A DNA stretch of 64,000 nt from Bacteroidales bacterium. GTDB taxonomy: Bacteria; Bacteroidota; Bacteroidia; Bacteroidales; FEN-979. Location of the stretch: positions 26,549 through 90,548 of the forward strand of contig JALNWE010000003.1 in NCBI GenBank assembly GCA_023231065.1, read 5' to 3'. The position numbers and the translations under genes are program-made. The notes below the pieces were generated by a model. The model made no database searches and was not told the DNA's origin. It worked only from the letters and a program-made list of their open reading frames with translations. Each line of letters begins with the position of its first letter. Position 1 is the first letter of the stretch. Below are positions 35,795 through 45,237 of the stretch, piece by piece.

Positions 35795-37762
35795 TCAGGA
35801 TAATTTCAGCGCTTCTTTAATCGCCGAGATCAGCATTTCCCTTTCAAATGGTTTCGGGATAAAATGCGAGAATCCATTGCTCATGATTTCTTCCTTTTCA
35901 CGCGGTGTGGCATAGCCTGTTATGGCAATAAACGGAACATCATGATAGTTGTCAAGGATACGGATAGCGCGGGCGGCTTCAATTCCATTCATTTCGGAAC
36001 TGAGATTGATGTCCATCAGGATAAGGTCATACTGTTTCGCGATCGACTTGCTGATGGCCGAATACCCATCGTAAGCTTTATCGACGGAGCAGAATGGACC
36101 AATGAAAAATTCAATCAGGTCCGCGTTGGCTTTATTATCTTCGACGATCAACACGGACGGTTTATTGTTTTTCCATCGTTCATCGATAGGATGCTTTGAT
36201 CCCGGAAGAACATCTTCTTTACTTACCTGTTTTTCAACCACGTTAGCCATAATTCTTGGGAACCTGACGGTAAACACAGACCCTTCTGACGGTTTGCTGT
36301 TCAACTCAATAGCGCCCCCCATCAGATCCACAAATTTTTTGCACAGGGTCAGTCCCAGTCCGGTCCCCTCATAGGTTCTTGCAAGCCCTTCACTCCCCTG
36401 ACGGAAAGCTTCAAAAATATACTTCGTTTGCTCAGGCATAATACCAATACCGGTATCTATGACTTTAACCGTTGCGAATTCAGATTTTCCTGATTTTTCA
36501 GCTTCAACTTTTACGGTAACTGAACCGCAGCTGGTGAATTTAATAGCATTATCGACCAGGTGCAGGATAATGTTATTGAAAAGGTTCCTGTCAACTTCGG
36601 CAAAAATCGCTTCCCGCGTCAGATCTGTTAACCCTATATTTTTCTTTTTTGCCAGATCTTCATAATTGGAGATAACTTTCTGAACCTCTTCATCAAGATT
36701 GAAAATTTCGGGGTTAACATGAGTTTGGTCAGATTCAATATGGGCCAGGTCCAGGATGGAATTCAAGGTTGCCATCAGCCGTTTTCCCGAAGTAAGGATG
36801 GTGTCGGCCATTTCAATATTCTCAGGCTTTGTATGAGCCTCTTTCAATATCCTGGCAAAACCCAGGATCCCGTTCATCGGGGTCCGCAATTCATGGTTGA
36901 TATTCAACAGCAGTGATGATTTAAGACGGCTTGATTCCTCTGCCTTTTCTTTCGCTTTTATCAACTCCTCTTTGATCCTGATCCTTTCTGTTATATCGCG
37001 AAGGAGTCCGACAGCACACCATTTCCCTTTGGTTTTGACGGGTGATAAAGAAAGTTCAACAGGAAAAAGAAGGCCTTTTTTGTTCACGGCATTCAGTTCC
37101 ATGGTCCTGTTGATCGCGTGACCTTCTCCGGAAGACCGGAACCCGGCAAATGCAGTCTTGAAATGATCATAGTATTCAGCGGGGACGATCAGTTTATGAA
37201 GGTTTTTACCCATGGCCTCCTCACGCTTGTAACCTAGCATGACAGTAGCAGCTTCATTCCAAAATGAGATATTTCCATCGTTATCGATCATGATAATGGC
37301 ATCCCTCACCGAGGAAGCGATGGCGCCGATGACCCCTTCCTGGTCTTTATAAGCATCTTCAGCCTGTTTATGCTTGCGACGAATGGAGAATTCACGCAAT
37401 TCACGTTCTATGGCCGGGACCAACCGCTGAAGGTTCCCTTTCATGACATAGTCCGCGGCTCCCATCTTCATGGCCATAACCGCGGTTGCCTCGCCCATTA
37501 CGCCGGAAACAAAAATAAAGGGGATATCGGGAGCTTTCTCGTGGACGATAGACAGGGCGATCAGCCCTCCAAACCCTGGCATTTCATAATCGGAAAGGAT
37601 GAGGTCCCAGGTGTTTTCATCCAACGCCGACTTTAAGGTATCCTGCTGATCCACGCGACGCCAATAAAGTTCATACTGACCCTTATTCAACTCCTTTATA
37701 AGGATTCCGGTATCTTCTTCGGAATCTTCAATAATAAGTACCCGGATTTGTTTTGGCATCAT
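35795..37762 (-). CDS. Hybrid sensor kinase, REC-PAS-HisKA-HATPase-REC
   Basis: The 655-residue protein has no membrane segment, so it senses from the cytoplasm. An N-terminal receiver has its phospho-acceptor at Asp58 (LILSDYEMPG); a PAS domain covers about 145-260 (SFWNEAATVMLGYKREEAMGK); HisKA has His290 in NINHELRTPMNG; the ATPase domain has N, G1 and G2 boxes (DNAIKFT, DTGIGI, GTGLGLTLCKKFV); and a C-terminal receiver has Asp584 (LILMDINLSS). An N-terminal receiver suggests that it is driven by another kinase. There is no cognate DNA-binding regulator beside it. A terminator and a T9SS gene lie upstream. Confidence 0.93.
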   Translation of the reverse strand: MMPKQIRVLIIEDSEEDTGILIKELNKGQYELYWRRVDQQDTLKSALDENTWDLILSDYEMPGFGGLIALSIVHEKAPDIPFIFVSGVMGEATAVMAMKMGAADYVMKGNLQRLVPAIERELREFSIRRKHKQAEDAYKDQEGVIGAIASSVRDAIIMIDNDGNISFWNEAATVMLGYKREEAMGKNLHKLIVPAEYYDHFKTAFAGFRSSGEGHAINRTMELNAVNKKGLLFPVELSLSPVKTKGKWCAVGLLRDITERIRIKEELIKAKEKAEESSRLKSSLLLNINHELRTPMNGILGFARILKEAHTKPENIEMADTILTSGKRLMATLNSILDLAHIESDQTHVNPEIFNLDEEVQKVISNYEDLAKKKNIGLTDLTREAIFAEVDRNLFNNIILHLVDNAIKFTSCGSVTVKVEAEKSGKSEFATVKVIDTGIGIMPEQTKYIFEAFRQGSEGLARTYEGTGLGLTLCKKFVDLMGGAIELNSKPSEGSVFTVRFPRIMANVVEKQVSKEDVLPGSKHPIDERWKNNKPSVLIVEDNKANADLIEFFIGPFCSVDKAYDGYSAISKSIAKQYDLILMDINLSSEMNGIEAARAIRILDNYHDVPFIAITGYATPREKEEIMSNGFSHFIPKPFEREMLISAIKEALKLS

Positions 37763-37794
37763 GATGACTTACTAATTCAACCGCGAAAGTCTAA

Positions 37795-37802
37795 CAAAGA
37801 TA
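37795..37802 (-). promoter_or_regulatory. Bacteroidota -7 box ahead of the hybrid kinase
   Basis: Reads TATCTTTG on the minus strand, 32 bases before the ATG. The nearest TTTG upstream is about 29 bases away, longer than normal. Confidence 0.4.
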
Positions 37803-37864
37803 TATCAATTTTTCGCATAATTATTCATCCACAAAAAAAAAGAAAAAAGATCAATAATGAAAAA

Positions 37865-37894
37865 AAAAGGGGCTTACCGCGGTAAGCCCCTTTT
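37865..37894 (-). terminator. Intrinsic terminator of the T9SS gene
   Basis: A perfect palindrome with arms AAAAGGGGCTTACC and GGTAAGCCCCTTTT around GC. It begins 18 bases after the stop of the T9SS gene and has A and T runs on both sides, so it would also work on the other strand. Confidence 0.88.
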
Positions 37895-37912
37895 AAACTA
37901 TTAATCAGAAAA

Positions 37913-39832
37913 CTAATATTTCAGGAATTTCAAAGTGTAGGGAGCTCCTGTTTCTGCATAGAAGGTGATAAAATACATTCCATTGGAAAGTTCCTCAAGG
38001 TTGATGGTCCTTTTACCAACGCCAACATTGTTCAGCAAATATACCTGCTGTCCAACCGTATTGGTAATGGTCACTTTATTCAGGTCAATGGAGGTATTGA
38101 TATTCAGAACATCTTTCACGGGATTGGGATAGGTTTGGATTTTTCCGGCCAGGGAGATATCTCTGATTCCTTCAGGATATACAAGGCCCCATTTCAGGTT
38201 GAAAGTCGTATCCTGACGTATCGTATAGATCCTGTTGGGATTGCCGGTCCATTCGCCGCCATCCCATCCGGCGCCTTTGAAGAATTTAAGCTGGTAAATC
38301 CCGATGGAATCAAGCGCCATATCAATGCTGTAAATGGAATCGGTTAAGGGTTCCAACGCGGTCAACAGATTATTCAGGTTGTCTCCCGGTGTATTCCAGG
38401 TACCATAAATCCCGCCAAAATCTCCGGCAACATAGATATCTTCACCGGCAAGTCCTGAACCCTTCATGTTAACGTTAAAGGTTACAAAAGCAGGTTTTAC
38501 GCCCCATTTGTAAGTAAAATCTTGTTCAGCGGTAACGGTTAACGGACGGTTAGGATCGCCTGCCCATTCGCCATTACTCCAGCCAGCGCCTTTGAAGAAC
38601 TTGAAATTGTAGTCTCCCGGGTCAACGGCCATCTGGAGAGAATAAATTGAATCGCCATCCTGATCGGTCAGCTCATTGTTTGGATTGTCCCCCGGGGTGC
38701 TCCAGGTACCATAGATCAAACCGAAATCACCGGAAAGATAAACCGGCTGGTCAACAGCAAGGCCTGAACCATGCATATCAACATTAATCGTGATCGGAAC
38801 AGTTGAAATAACCGGGTTTGGATCGTTGTTCAGGATGATATCATCAAAATACATCACCATATCCTCGGTCAGGGTGAGGGGATCTTCAAAATCAGGCATG
38901 AAAGAGATGGTGGGGTAAACGCCTGTTTTGGAGGTAAGGTCAAAAACCATGTCTTCCCAATACCCTGTGTAAATCTGAGGAGTAATGGAAGGGGCTTCCA
39001 GATTACCGGCAGCGCCGCCTTCGATCTTGAATTTAAGAGGGCTGATACGGGGTTTCCATACTTTTACGTGCATATACTGGTTGGTGGTAACGTCAACAGC
39101 GGTGGGTGACCAGAAACCGCCCCAAATAACGCCGTCCTTGTCGCGTAAAAATTTAACGACATAGTTGCTGGTGTTGATGCCAGCGGGATCAGGGTTGGGG
39201 ACAATGTTCATGTAACTTAAATCAGTTGTGGGGTTATTTAACATCAGGTTCAGCGGCATCAGTTCATAATCTTCGATGACATAAGCGGGGGCGCTGTTGG
39301 GTGTGGGATCGTTGTTGACCATGATATCATCAAAATAGATGACGATATCTTCGGTAAGGTTAAGGGGATCTTCAAAATCGGGCATGAAAGCGATGGTGGG
39401 ATAAGTCCCCGTTTTCGACGAAAAGTCAAATACGAGATCTTCCCATGCGCCGATGGTAGTCTGAGGGGTCATCGATGGGGTTTCCAATGTGCCGGCAGCG
39501 CCGCCTTCCAGTTTAAATCTCACCACGGAAATACGGGGTTTCCAAACTTTCACATGGACGTACTTGTTAACGGTCACATCAACCTGTTCAGCCAAAGCTG
39601 ACCAAAAGCCTCCATATGCAACACCATCTTTATCGCGGACGAACTTAACGACCCAGGTACTTGTGTTAATACCGGTTTTATCAGGATTTGGAACTACTGT
39701 CATGGAGCTGGAATCCGTTGCCCCACCAACCATTAAATTCATCTTGATTACCTCAAAATCAGAAACAACCTGAGCGCGCATGAGGCCGACACACGTCAGC
39801 ATCATGATAAAAATGAGTAGATTTCTTTTCAT
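37913..39832 (-). CDS. T9SS-secreted protein with duplicated carbohydrate-binding-like domains
   Basis: The 639 residues comprise a signal peptide, two near-identical beta-domains A (about 22-165 and 180-330), each with VKVWKPRISVVRFKLEGGAAG-like and ISFMPDFEDPL-like sequence, two copies of a domain B (about 346-440 and 444-545) with VYLSGDFGLIYGTWSTPGDN and FKFFKGAGWSNGEW, and a type A T9SS sorting domain (555-639; YPNPVKDVLNI, LEELSNGMYFITFY, ending LKFLKY). Domain A resembles carbohydrate-binding beta-sandwiches and domain B the CBM48/CBM20-like fold. It should reach the cell surface. No catalytic domain is seen. Confidence 0.8.
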   Translation of the reverse strand: MKRNLLIFIMMLTCVGLMRAQVVSDFEVIKMNLMVGGATDSSSMTVVPNPDKTGINTSTWVVKFVRDKDGVAYGGFWSALAEQVDVTVNKYVHVKVWKPRISVVRFKLEGGAAGTLETPSMTPQTTIGAWEDLVFDFSSKTGTYPTIAFMPDFEDPLNLTEDIVIYFDDIMVNNDPTPNSAPAYVIEDYELMPLNLMLNNPTTDLSYMNIVPNPDPAGINTSNYVVKFLRDKDGVIWGGFWSPTAVDVTTNQYMHVKVWKPRISPLKFKIEGGAAGNLEAPSITPQIYTGYWEDMVFDLTSKTGVYPTISFMPDFEDPLTLTEDMVMYFDDIILNNDPNPVISTVPITINVDMHGSGLAVDQPVYLSGDFGLIYGTWSTPGDNPNNELTDQDGDSIYSLQMAVDPGDYNFKFFKGAGWSNGEWAGDPNRPLTVTAEQDFTYKWGVKPAFVTFNVNMKGSGLAGEDIYVAGDFGGIYGTWNTPGDNLNNLLTALEPLTDSIYSIDMALDSIGIYQLKFFKGAGWDGGEWTGNPNRIYTIRQDTTFNLKWGLVYPEGIRDISLAGKIQTYPNPVKDVLNINTSIDLNKVTITNTVGQQVYLLNNVGVGKRTINLEELSNGMYFITFYAETGAPYTLKFLKY

Positions 39833-39870
39833 AGTTTTACGATTTTTTGTGATTAAACTTTTTAATTATT

Positions 39871-39878
39871 CAAAGGTA
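39871..39878 (-). promoter_or_regulatory. Bacteroidota -7 box ahead of the T9SS gene
   Basis: Reads TACCTTTG on the minus strand, 38 bases before the ATG at 39832. The surrounding bases are strongly A/T-rich and no TTTG is visible upstream at the right spacing. Confidence 0.42.
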
Positions 39879-39936
39879 ATAGAAATATTTTTATATGATG
39901 TTAATTCTTTGTTAAATTTATTTTTCTTTCTTTCAT

Positions 39937-41553
39937 TCATTCCAGGCCGGGAACGCGAAAATAAAACGCGCTGCCTTTCCCGGGAACGCTCTCAACATGA
40001 AATGTTCCCCCATTTTTTTCAATGAATTCCTTGCATATAACCAGTCCAAGCCCGCTTCCATTTTCATTATCGGTGCCGGATGTATTGGTTTTACATTCAA
40101 TGGTAAAAAGGTTGTCCAGTTTGCATGAAGGGATCCCGACACCGTTATCGGTAACGCGTACCTCCACGTACTGTGGAAGGACTTTAGCGGAAACGCTCAC
40201 TTTCCCGTCATGCGGGGTAAATTTAAGGGCGTTTGACAGAAGGTTACGGATCACGGTATCGATCATGTTTTTATCCGCGATGACCAAACAGGGAATGTGG
40301 ATATCGCAAATCATCTGAATGTTCTTTTTTTTGGACATATCAGCCAACAGCCGGAAATTATCTTCCACGAGTTGATGAATATCCATGACCTCCGGACGGA
40401 ATTCAAGACTCCCGGTTTGTGACCTGGCCCAAAGCAAAAGGTTTTCCAACAAGGTAAATACCTGTTTGGAGGCAGTATGCAAAGCACACACGCTTTTTTC
40501 AACTGAGGTTGCATCCATCTCCTTATAATTTTCCATCAACAACTCTGAAAAACCCAGGATGGAATTGAAAGGGCTTCGCAGGTCATGGGCTATAATGGAG
40601 AAAAATTTATCTTTGGTGGCATTCAGCTCTTTCAGCTCTTCTGTTTGTTTAAGGATCTGTATTTCTGATTTTTTCCGCTCGGTAATATCAGTAATGGAGG
40701 TGATGATCCTGGTATTGGATTGGATTGTGGCTACTGACATCAGGCCATACCTGATCTCCCCGTTTTTATGATAAAATGAAAATTCATATTTATCCGGTAC
40801 ATCGGAAGAGCCTTGAAATCTCTTCCGGTTGTATTCTTTTAACTTTTCCAGCTCTTCCGCAGATATATTGCCAGTCCAGCTTGTTCCTATAACCTCATCA
40901 CGGTCGAAACCGGTCATCTGGCAGAAGGCATCATTGACCAAAGAGAAGGTCGTATCCTGGTTGATAATGGCAGTTGCCACTGAATTATTTTCGAAAATGG
41001 AACGGAAAATTTCGTCTGATTCCATTTGCCGTAATCTCAACAAACCCAGTCTGGAAACCAGAAGGGCCAGTTTGCTCAGGAAAGAAAGGGCAGAGCGGAA
41101 TTTTTCTTCCGTGAACACGGAGACATCCCTGAAAGCAGTTAAATATTCCTCTTCATCAAGACCAAACTTCCGGGCCTGTTCCCTGAAAAATATTTCTGTA
41201 TCATTTACGGGCGCTTCAAGGAAAACCTGTCCGGAAAAAATATTGGCCACGTGTTCCCCATCGATGTATATCGGGACACAGGCATCCACCAATCCCCGCG
41301 GACAATGATAAATAATAAAAGTTTCTCCTGCCTCGCTCCTCCGGTGAAGGAACAAATCGCTATGAATACAATCTTTTTCCAAAACCGGATGTTTCCGGTG
41401 GAAATCCTTACAGATCTTTTGCCATCCCGAACCGGTCAGTATCTCTCCGTCTTTTGATATAATCGATGAAGGGATACCGGTAGCCCGGTACAGCTCATCA
41501 GTCAGTTCCTGGAGTTTTGGAATTTCGATCAGTTCGTGGAAAGGATACTTCAT
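39937..41553 (-). CDS. PocR-PAS sensor histidine kinase, soluble
   Basis: The ATG at 41553 gives 538 residues without membrane helices. Residues 8-170 match the PocR ligand-binding domain (IPKLQELTDELYRATGIPSSII, CKDFHRKHP, YHCPRGLVDACVPIYIDGEHVANIFSGQVF) with cysteines 48, 62, 84 and 92 that may bind metal or an iron-sulfur centre, as suggested for this family. A PAS domain covers about 178-295. The kinase core has His323 in IIAHDLRSPFNS, the N box DTVIRNLLSNALKFT and GSGLGLVICKEF. The frame stays open to 41631, but the earlier residues show no similarity. No response regulator is adjacent. Confidence 0.9.
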   Translation of the reverse strand: MKYPFHELIEIPKLQELTDELYRATGIPSSIISKDGEILTGSGWQKICKDFHRKHPVLEKDCIHSDLFLHRRSEAGETFIIYHCPRGLVDACVPIYIDGEHVANIFSGQVFLEAPVNDTEIFFREQARKFGLDEEEYLTAFRDVSVFTEEKFRSALSFLSKLALLVSRLGLLRLRQMESDEIFRSIFENNSVATAIINQDTTFSLVNDAFCQMTGFDRDEVIGTSWTGNISAEELEKLKEYNRKRFQGSSDVPDKYEFSFYHKNGEIRYGLMSVATIQSNTRIITSITDITERKKSEIQILKQTEELKELNATKDKFFSIIAHDLRSPFNSILGFSELLMENYKEMDATSVEKSVCALHTASKQVFTLLENLLLWARSQTGSLEFRPEVMDIHQLVEDNFRLLADMSKKKNIQMICDIHIPCLVIADKNMIDTVIRNLLSNALKFTPHDGKVSVSAKVLPQYVEVRVTDNGVGIPSCKLDNLFTIECKTNTSGTDNENGSGLGLVICKEFIEKNGGTFHVESVPGKGSAFYFRVPGLE

Positions 41554-41573
41554 GACCGGTAAAATCACTTGTT

Positions 41574-41605
41574 CAAATGTACAATAAAAACGACCGTGAT
41601 GCAAA
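41574..41605 (-). promoter_or_regulatory. Bacteroidota promoter for the PocR kinase
   Basis: On the minus strand TTTG (41605-41602) and TACATTTG (41581-41574) are spaced by 20 bases, the canonical arrangement. The promoter lies 20 bases before the chosen ATG at 41553, which supports that start over the longer frame. Confidence 0.7.
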
Positions 41606-41633
41606 CATTTTATCCGGATGAAGAAAACCATAA

Positions 41634-41658
41634 AAAAAGGGGAACAAGTCCCCTTTTT
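41634..41658 (-). terminator. Intrinsic terminator of the S41 protease gene
   Basis: Arms AAAAAGGGGA and TCCCCTTTTT enclose a 5-base loop. The hairpin starts 14 bases behind the stop of the protease gene and lies upstream of the PocR kinase promoter. Confidence 0.85.
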
Positions 41659-41672
41659 CTTTTGATCATGGT

Positions 41673-44600
41673 CTATTTCGTTTTATCCGGAAATGGCGGC
41701 ATGCCCGGTAATTCCTTGGGCCAGCTTTTCAGTTCCTCTTTCATCAGTTCAATTGCTTTATCCAGTTGTTGGTCTTCCCCCACATATTCTTTCGCCGGAT
41801 CGTTGTCAACTTCTATATCCGGATCCACTCCATGGCCTTCGATGATCCAATTTTTGCCCTCTGTATCATAGGGGGCGAATTCCGGGCGCATCATCGAACC
41901 GCCGTCAATAAAAGGCAATGTGCCACGGATCCCGACTACGCCTCCCCAGGTACGCTTTCCGATTGCCTTTCCGATCTTCAGCTTTTTGAACTGGTATGGG
42001 AATAAATCGCCATCGGAAGCAGAGTAACCATCGATCAGTATGCACTTTGGCCCCCATTGCATTTCCAGACGGCCAGGCGTTCCTTTTGTATTCCTGCTCA
42101 TGTTGATCATGGTCATTTCCCTGTTCAACCTTTCAATGATCATGGGAGAGACATTGCCTCCGCCGTTGCCACGGTCGTCGATGATCAACGCCCTTTTATT
42201 CAGTTGAGGATAAAAATGTTTTACGAACTCATTCAGCCCTTCCACTCCCATATCCGGGATATGGATATAACCAACTTCTCCATTGGTGGCATCGCTCACT
42301 TTTTTAATATTGTTTTGTACCCAGTTATAATAAATTAACCCGGCTTCATCGTAGGTGGGGACAACGAGTACTTTTCGTGCACCCGCATCCGTTGGGGTTC
42401 CATTAACAGTAATTTCCACCTGTATTCCGGCTTTATTTACCAATGCTTCATAGATATCGTTCATCTCCTTGGTGGATTTCCCGTTTATTGCAATGATAAA
42501 ATCGCCCTCTTTGACATCCACACCAAGTTCAGTGAGCGGGGAACGCGTCCCCTGTGTCCAGTTCTCACCTTTCATGATATTTTCAATTTTGTAATATCCC
42601 GAAGCATCCCGTGTGATCCTGGCGCCCAACAATCCCATTTTAATGCGTTTGGGTTCCGGCTTATCACCTCCGCCCACATAAGAATGCCCAATGCTGATTT
42701 CACCGATCATCTCCCCGATCACATAGTTCAGGTCGTTGCGGTTGTTGATATACGGTAAAAGAACTTCATATTTCTTTTGGATAGCAGACCAATCGAGGCC
42801 TTGCATGTTCGGCGCATATAAAAAATACTTCATTTGCCGCCAGGATTCATGATATATCTGCGACCATTCTGCTTTCAGGTCCACCATAAGTTTCATGTTC
42901 GAAAGATCGGTCCAATCCTTCACATCGATCTTTCCACCTTTGGGCAGATCGATGACGCCAAATTTTCCCCGGTCAGAAACAACCATTTTCTTTTTATCGG
43001 CCGAAATTGCATAATTGCTGAAATTGCCAAGGTTGGTTTCTTTCTTATCTTTCAAATTAAACATCATCAATCCACCGGTCCCCGGTTCACCGCGTTTTCC
43101 TGATTTGACATAGTAAACATTTTCGCCAACTGCATTGATCCCATAGTAGGATCCAGCTTCAATGGGCAGTACAACAATCCGGTCCATAATACCGTCAAGA
43201 TCGATCTTGACAGTTATATCTTTCTTTTCTTCCCCGGATTTCTTTGAATCGCCATCTTTCTTGTCTTTTTTCTGTTCATCTTTTTTGGCTTCCCCCTTAT
43301 CGTCGCCTTCCGGTTTAGTATTCTTAACAGAAACCACATCGTTTTCGGGAGCAAAAGGATTGGGGGTGTCTTTTGCAAGGGTCAGGAAATAGACATTGAT
43401 CATATCGGTATATGCATGGTTCCATTCTGTCCAGCTATAGGTTGGATTAAAATCGCGGTTGGAAGTAAAAAACAGATATTTCCCATCGTCGCTGAAGGAA
43501 GGGTTGGAACAGTCGTACCAGGTACTGGTCACCGGGGTTTTTGTTTTGGAATCCAGATTGTAAAGGAAAATCTGCGTGGGGGCCTGGCGCTCGGGGTAAA
43601 CATAGGCGATCCATTTGCTGTCGGGAGAAAAATCAAAATCGCTGAATTCCCAGCCTTTCGCCTGATCCACAACAGTCACAGCCTTGGTATCGATGTCAAC
43701 ATACTGGAGGCGCAACATCTTATCGGGCCAGAGAATTTTTTTGCTGTCGGGCGACCATATCATATCATATTTGTAAGTGTCGGCATTTTTTGTCAGCTGG
43801 ACCGGTTCGGAACTTCCATCCTGTTTCAGGATATAAATTTCATCCTCCCCTGTTTTATCAGAGATGTAGGCGATATATTGTCCGTCGGGCGACCAGGCCA
43901 CATCGCGGTCATTAACGCCGGGGGTCTCGGTCAGGTTTTTGGTGATCCCGCTTTTGGCAGGTACCGTCCAGATGTCGCCGCGGGCCCCAAAGGCAAGTCG
44001 TTTGCCATCGGGAGACAGGGAGAAGGTATTGATAAACTTGCTGGCATCTTTCATCTGATTACGGCCGGTAATAAAATCATCGGCAATACGTACCACCACC
44101 TTCGAGGTTTTTTGGGTAGCCAGGTCAAAACAATAGATGAACCCTCCATTTTCAAAAACAATGGCCTGATCTCCCAGGGATGGGAATTTTATGTCAAACT
44201 CCTTAAAATCGGTGACTTTTTTTGTCTCCTTCGATTTCAGGTCATAACAGTAAAGGTTAACCGGACGTTCGCGTTCGGAAACGAAATAGATTTTATCGCC
44301 TGTCCACATGGGGAATATATCCTGGGTAGGGCTATTGGTGATATTTTCGGTTTGTTTGGTTTTAAAATCATAGATCCAGATATCATCGGCCATCCCACCT
44401 TTATAGTATTTCCAGGTTCTGAATTCACGAAAAACGCGGTTATAGGCCAACTTTGATAAATCCGGAGAATAGGAACAAAATCCACCACAGGGAAGGGGTA
44501 GCTCTTCTGGTAAACCGCCATTGATATTGGCTAAAAAGAGCTGGCCTTTGAAATCGTTAAAGGTCTGTTTCCTCGACCGGAACACGATGTTGTTGTTATC

Positions 44601-44990
44601 TTTCCAGGTCATTACAATGTTATTCGGCCCCATACGGTCTGAAATATCATCGCGGCCCAGGGTGGCCGTATAGGTCAGCCGTTTGGGCGCTCCCCCATTG
44701 GCAGGCATGAGGTACACTTCGGTATTTCCATCATACTGGGCAGTAAAAGCAATCTGCTTCCCGTCTGGCGAAAAGCGGGCAAACATCTCATAGCCGTTTT
44801 CATCATTGGTGAGCTTTCGCGCGATCCCACCGGTTTTGTCAACCGTATAAAGATCGCCTGCATAAGTAAATACCACCTGATTTCCATGAATGGCAGGAAA
44901 CCGCATCAGCCGCGCTTCATCCTGGGCGCTAAGAGCGACCGTGAAAAGCAGCAGGGTAATTGTGAACAGTAATGTTTTTAAGTTTTTCAT
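41673..44990 (-). CDS. Exported tricorn-like S41 protease
   Basis: The 1105-residue protein has a signal peptide (cleavage near LSAQ) and the layout of tricorn proteases: two propellers built from repeats of the type FSPDGKQIAFTAQYDGNTEVY and WSPDGQYIAYISDKTGEDEIY (to about residue 640), a helical cap, a PDZ domain with GVDVKEGDFIIAINGK, and an S41 core. Ser992 in SASDGD is the likely nucleophile, followed by Asp993, with Glu1051 in WIIEGHGVDPD and the HSYVGG histidine in the expected places. A Lys/Asp/Glu-rich insert of about 40 residues (ending near KKSGEEKKD) separates the propellers from the core. It probably degrades peptides in the periplasm. Confidence 0.93.
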   Translation of the reverse strand: MKNLKTLLFTITLLLFTVALSAQDEARLMRFPAIHGNQVVFTYAGDLYTVDKTGGIARKLTNDENGYEMFARFSPDGKQIAFTAQYDGNTEVYLMPANGGAPKRLTYTATLGRDDISDRMGPNNIVMTWKDNNNIVFRSRKQTFNDFKGQLFLANINGGLPEELPLPCGGFCSYSPDLSKLAYNRVFREFRTWKYYKGGMADDIWIYDFKTKQTENITNSPTQDIFPMWTGDKIYFVSERERPVNLYCYDLKSKETKKVTDFKEFDIKFPSLGDQAIVFENGGFIYCFDLATQKTSKVVVRIADDFITGRNQMKDASKFINTFSLSPDGKRLAFGARGDIWTVPAKSGITKNLTETPGVNDRDVAWSPDGQYIAYISDKTGEDEIYILKQDGSSEPVQLTKNADTYKYDMIWSPDSKKILWPDKMLRLQYVDIDTKAVTVVDQAKGWEFSDFDFSPDSKWIAYVYPERQAPTQIFLYNLDSKTKTPVTSTWYDCSNPSFSDDGKYLFFTSNRDFNPTYSWTEWNHAYTDMINVYFLTLAKDTPNPFAPENDVVSVKNTKPEGDDKGEAKKDEQKKDKKDGDSKKSGEEKKDITVKIDLDGIMDRIVVLPIEAGSYYGINAVGENVYYVKSGKRGEPGTGGLMMFNLKDKKETNLGNFSNYAISADKKKMVVSDRGKFGVIDLPKGGKIDVKDWTDLSNMKLMVDLKAEWSQIYHESWRQMKYFLYAPNMQGLDWSAIQKKYEVLLPYINNRNDLNYVIGEMIGEISIGHSYVGGGDKPEPKRIKMGLLGARITRDASGYYKIENIMKGENWTQGTRSPLTELGVDVKEGDFIIAINGKSTKEMNDIYEALVNKAGIQVEITVNGTPTDAGARKVLVVPTYDEAGLIYYNWVQNNIKKVSDATNGEVGYIHIPDMGVEGLNEFVKHFYPQLNKRALIIDDRGNGGGNVSPMIIERLNREMTMINMSRNTKGTPGRLEMQWGPKCILIDGYSASDGDLFPYQFKKLKIGKAIGKRTWGGVVGIRGTLPFIDGGSMMRPEFAPYDTEGKNWIIEGHGVDPDIEVDNDPAKEYVGEDQQLDKAIELMKEELKSWPKELPGMPPFPDKTK

Positions 44991-45068
44991 GATTTAAGCG
45001 TTAAGTTAATATAATGAATAGATTGACCGATCGGAAAATGGATGGAATTGAGGAATGTTTGAGGGTGG

Positions 45069-45076
45069 CAAATTTA
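45069..45076 (-). promoter_or_regulatory. Bacteroidota -7 box ahead of the S41 protease
   Basis: Reads TAAATTTG on the minus strand, 78 bases before the protease ATG. The rest of the 247-base divergent gap (44991-45237) holds no gene that I can see. Confidence 0.35.
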
Positions 45077-45188
45077 TTCATAAAAATTAAAGTTGTCATT
45101 CTTTTTCGACCTCACCGGTATTTTTCTCGATGAAATGACCTGACAGATGGAAATCTATGGTATCAGGAAACCTTATCCTGGAAAATTG

Positions 45189-45196
45189 TAACTTTG
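45189..45196 (+). promoter_or_regulatory. Bacteroidota -7 box ahead of the OsmC-like gene
   Basis: TAACTTTG matches TAnnTTTG and lies 41 bases before the ATG at 45238. No TTTG element is visible at the normal upstream spacing. Confidence 0.45.
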
Positions 45197-45237
45197 CAAA
45201 AAATAGGCTGGAGGCTGGATAATATAAATGATGAAAA

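Noticed and set aside
43416..44456. Long open frame on the plus strand inside the S41 protease gene
   Set aside because: It is 346 codons but antisense to a well-supported coding region and shows no domain or signal peptide; it is a composition shadow.
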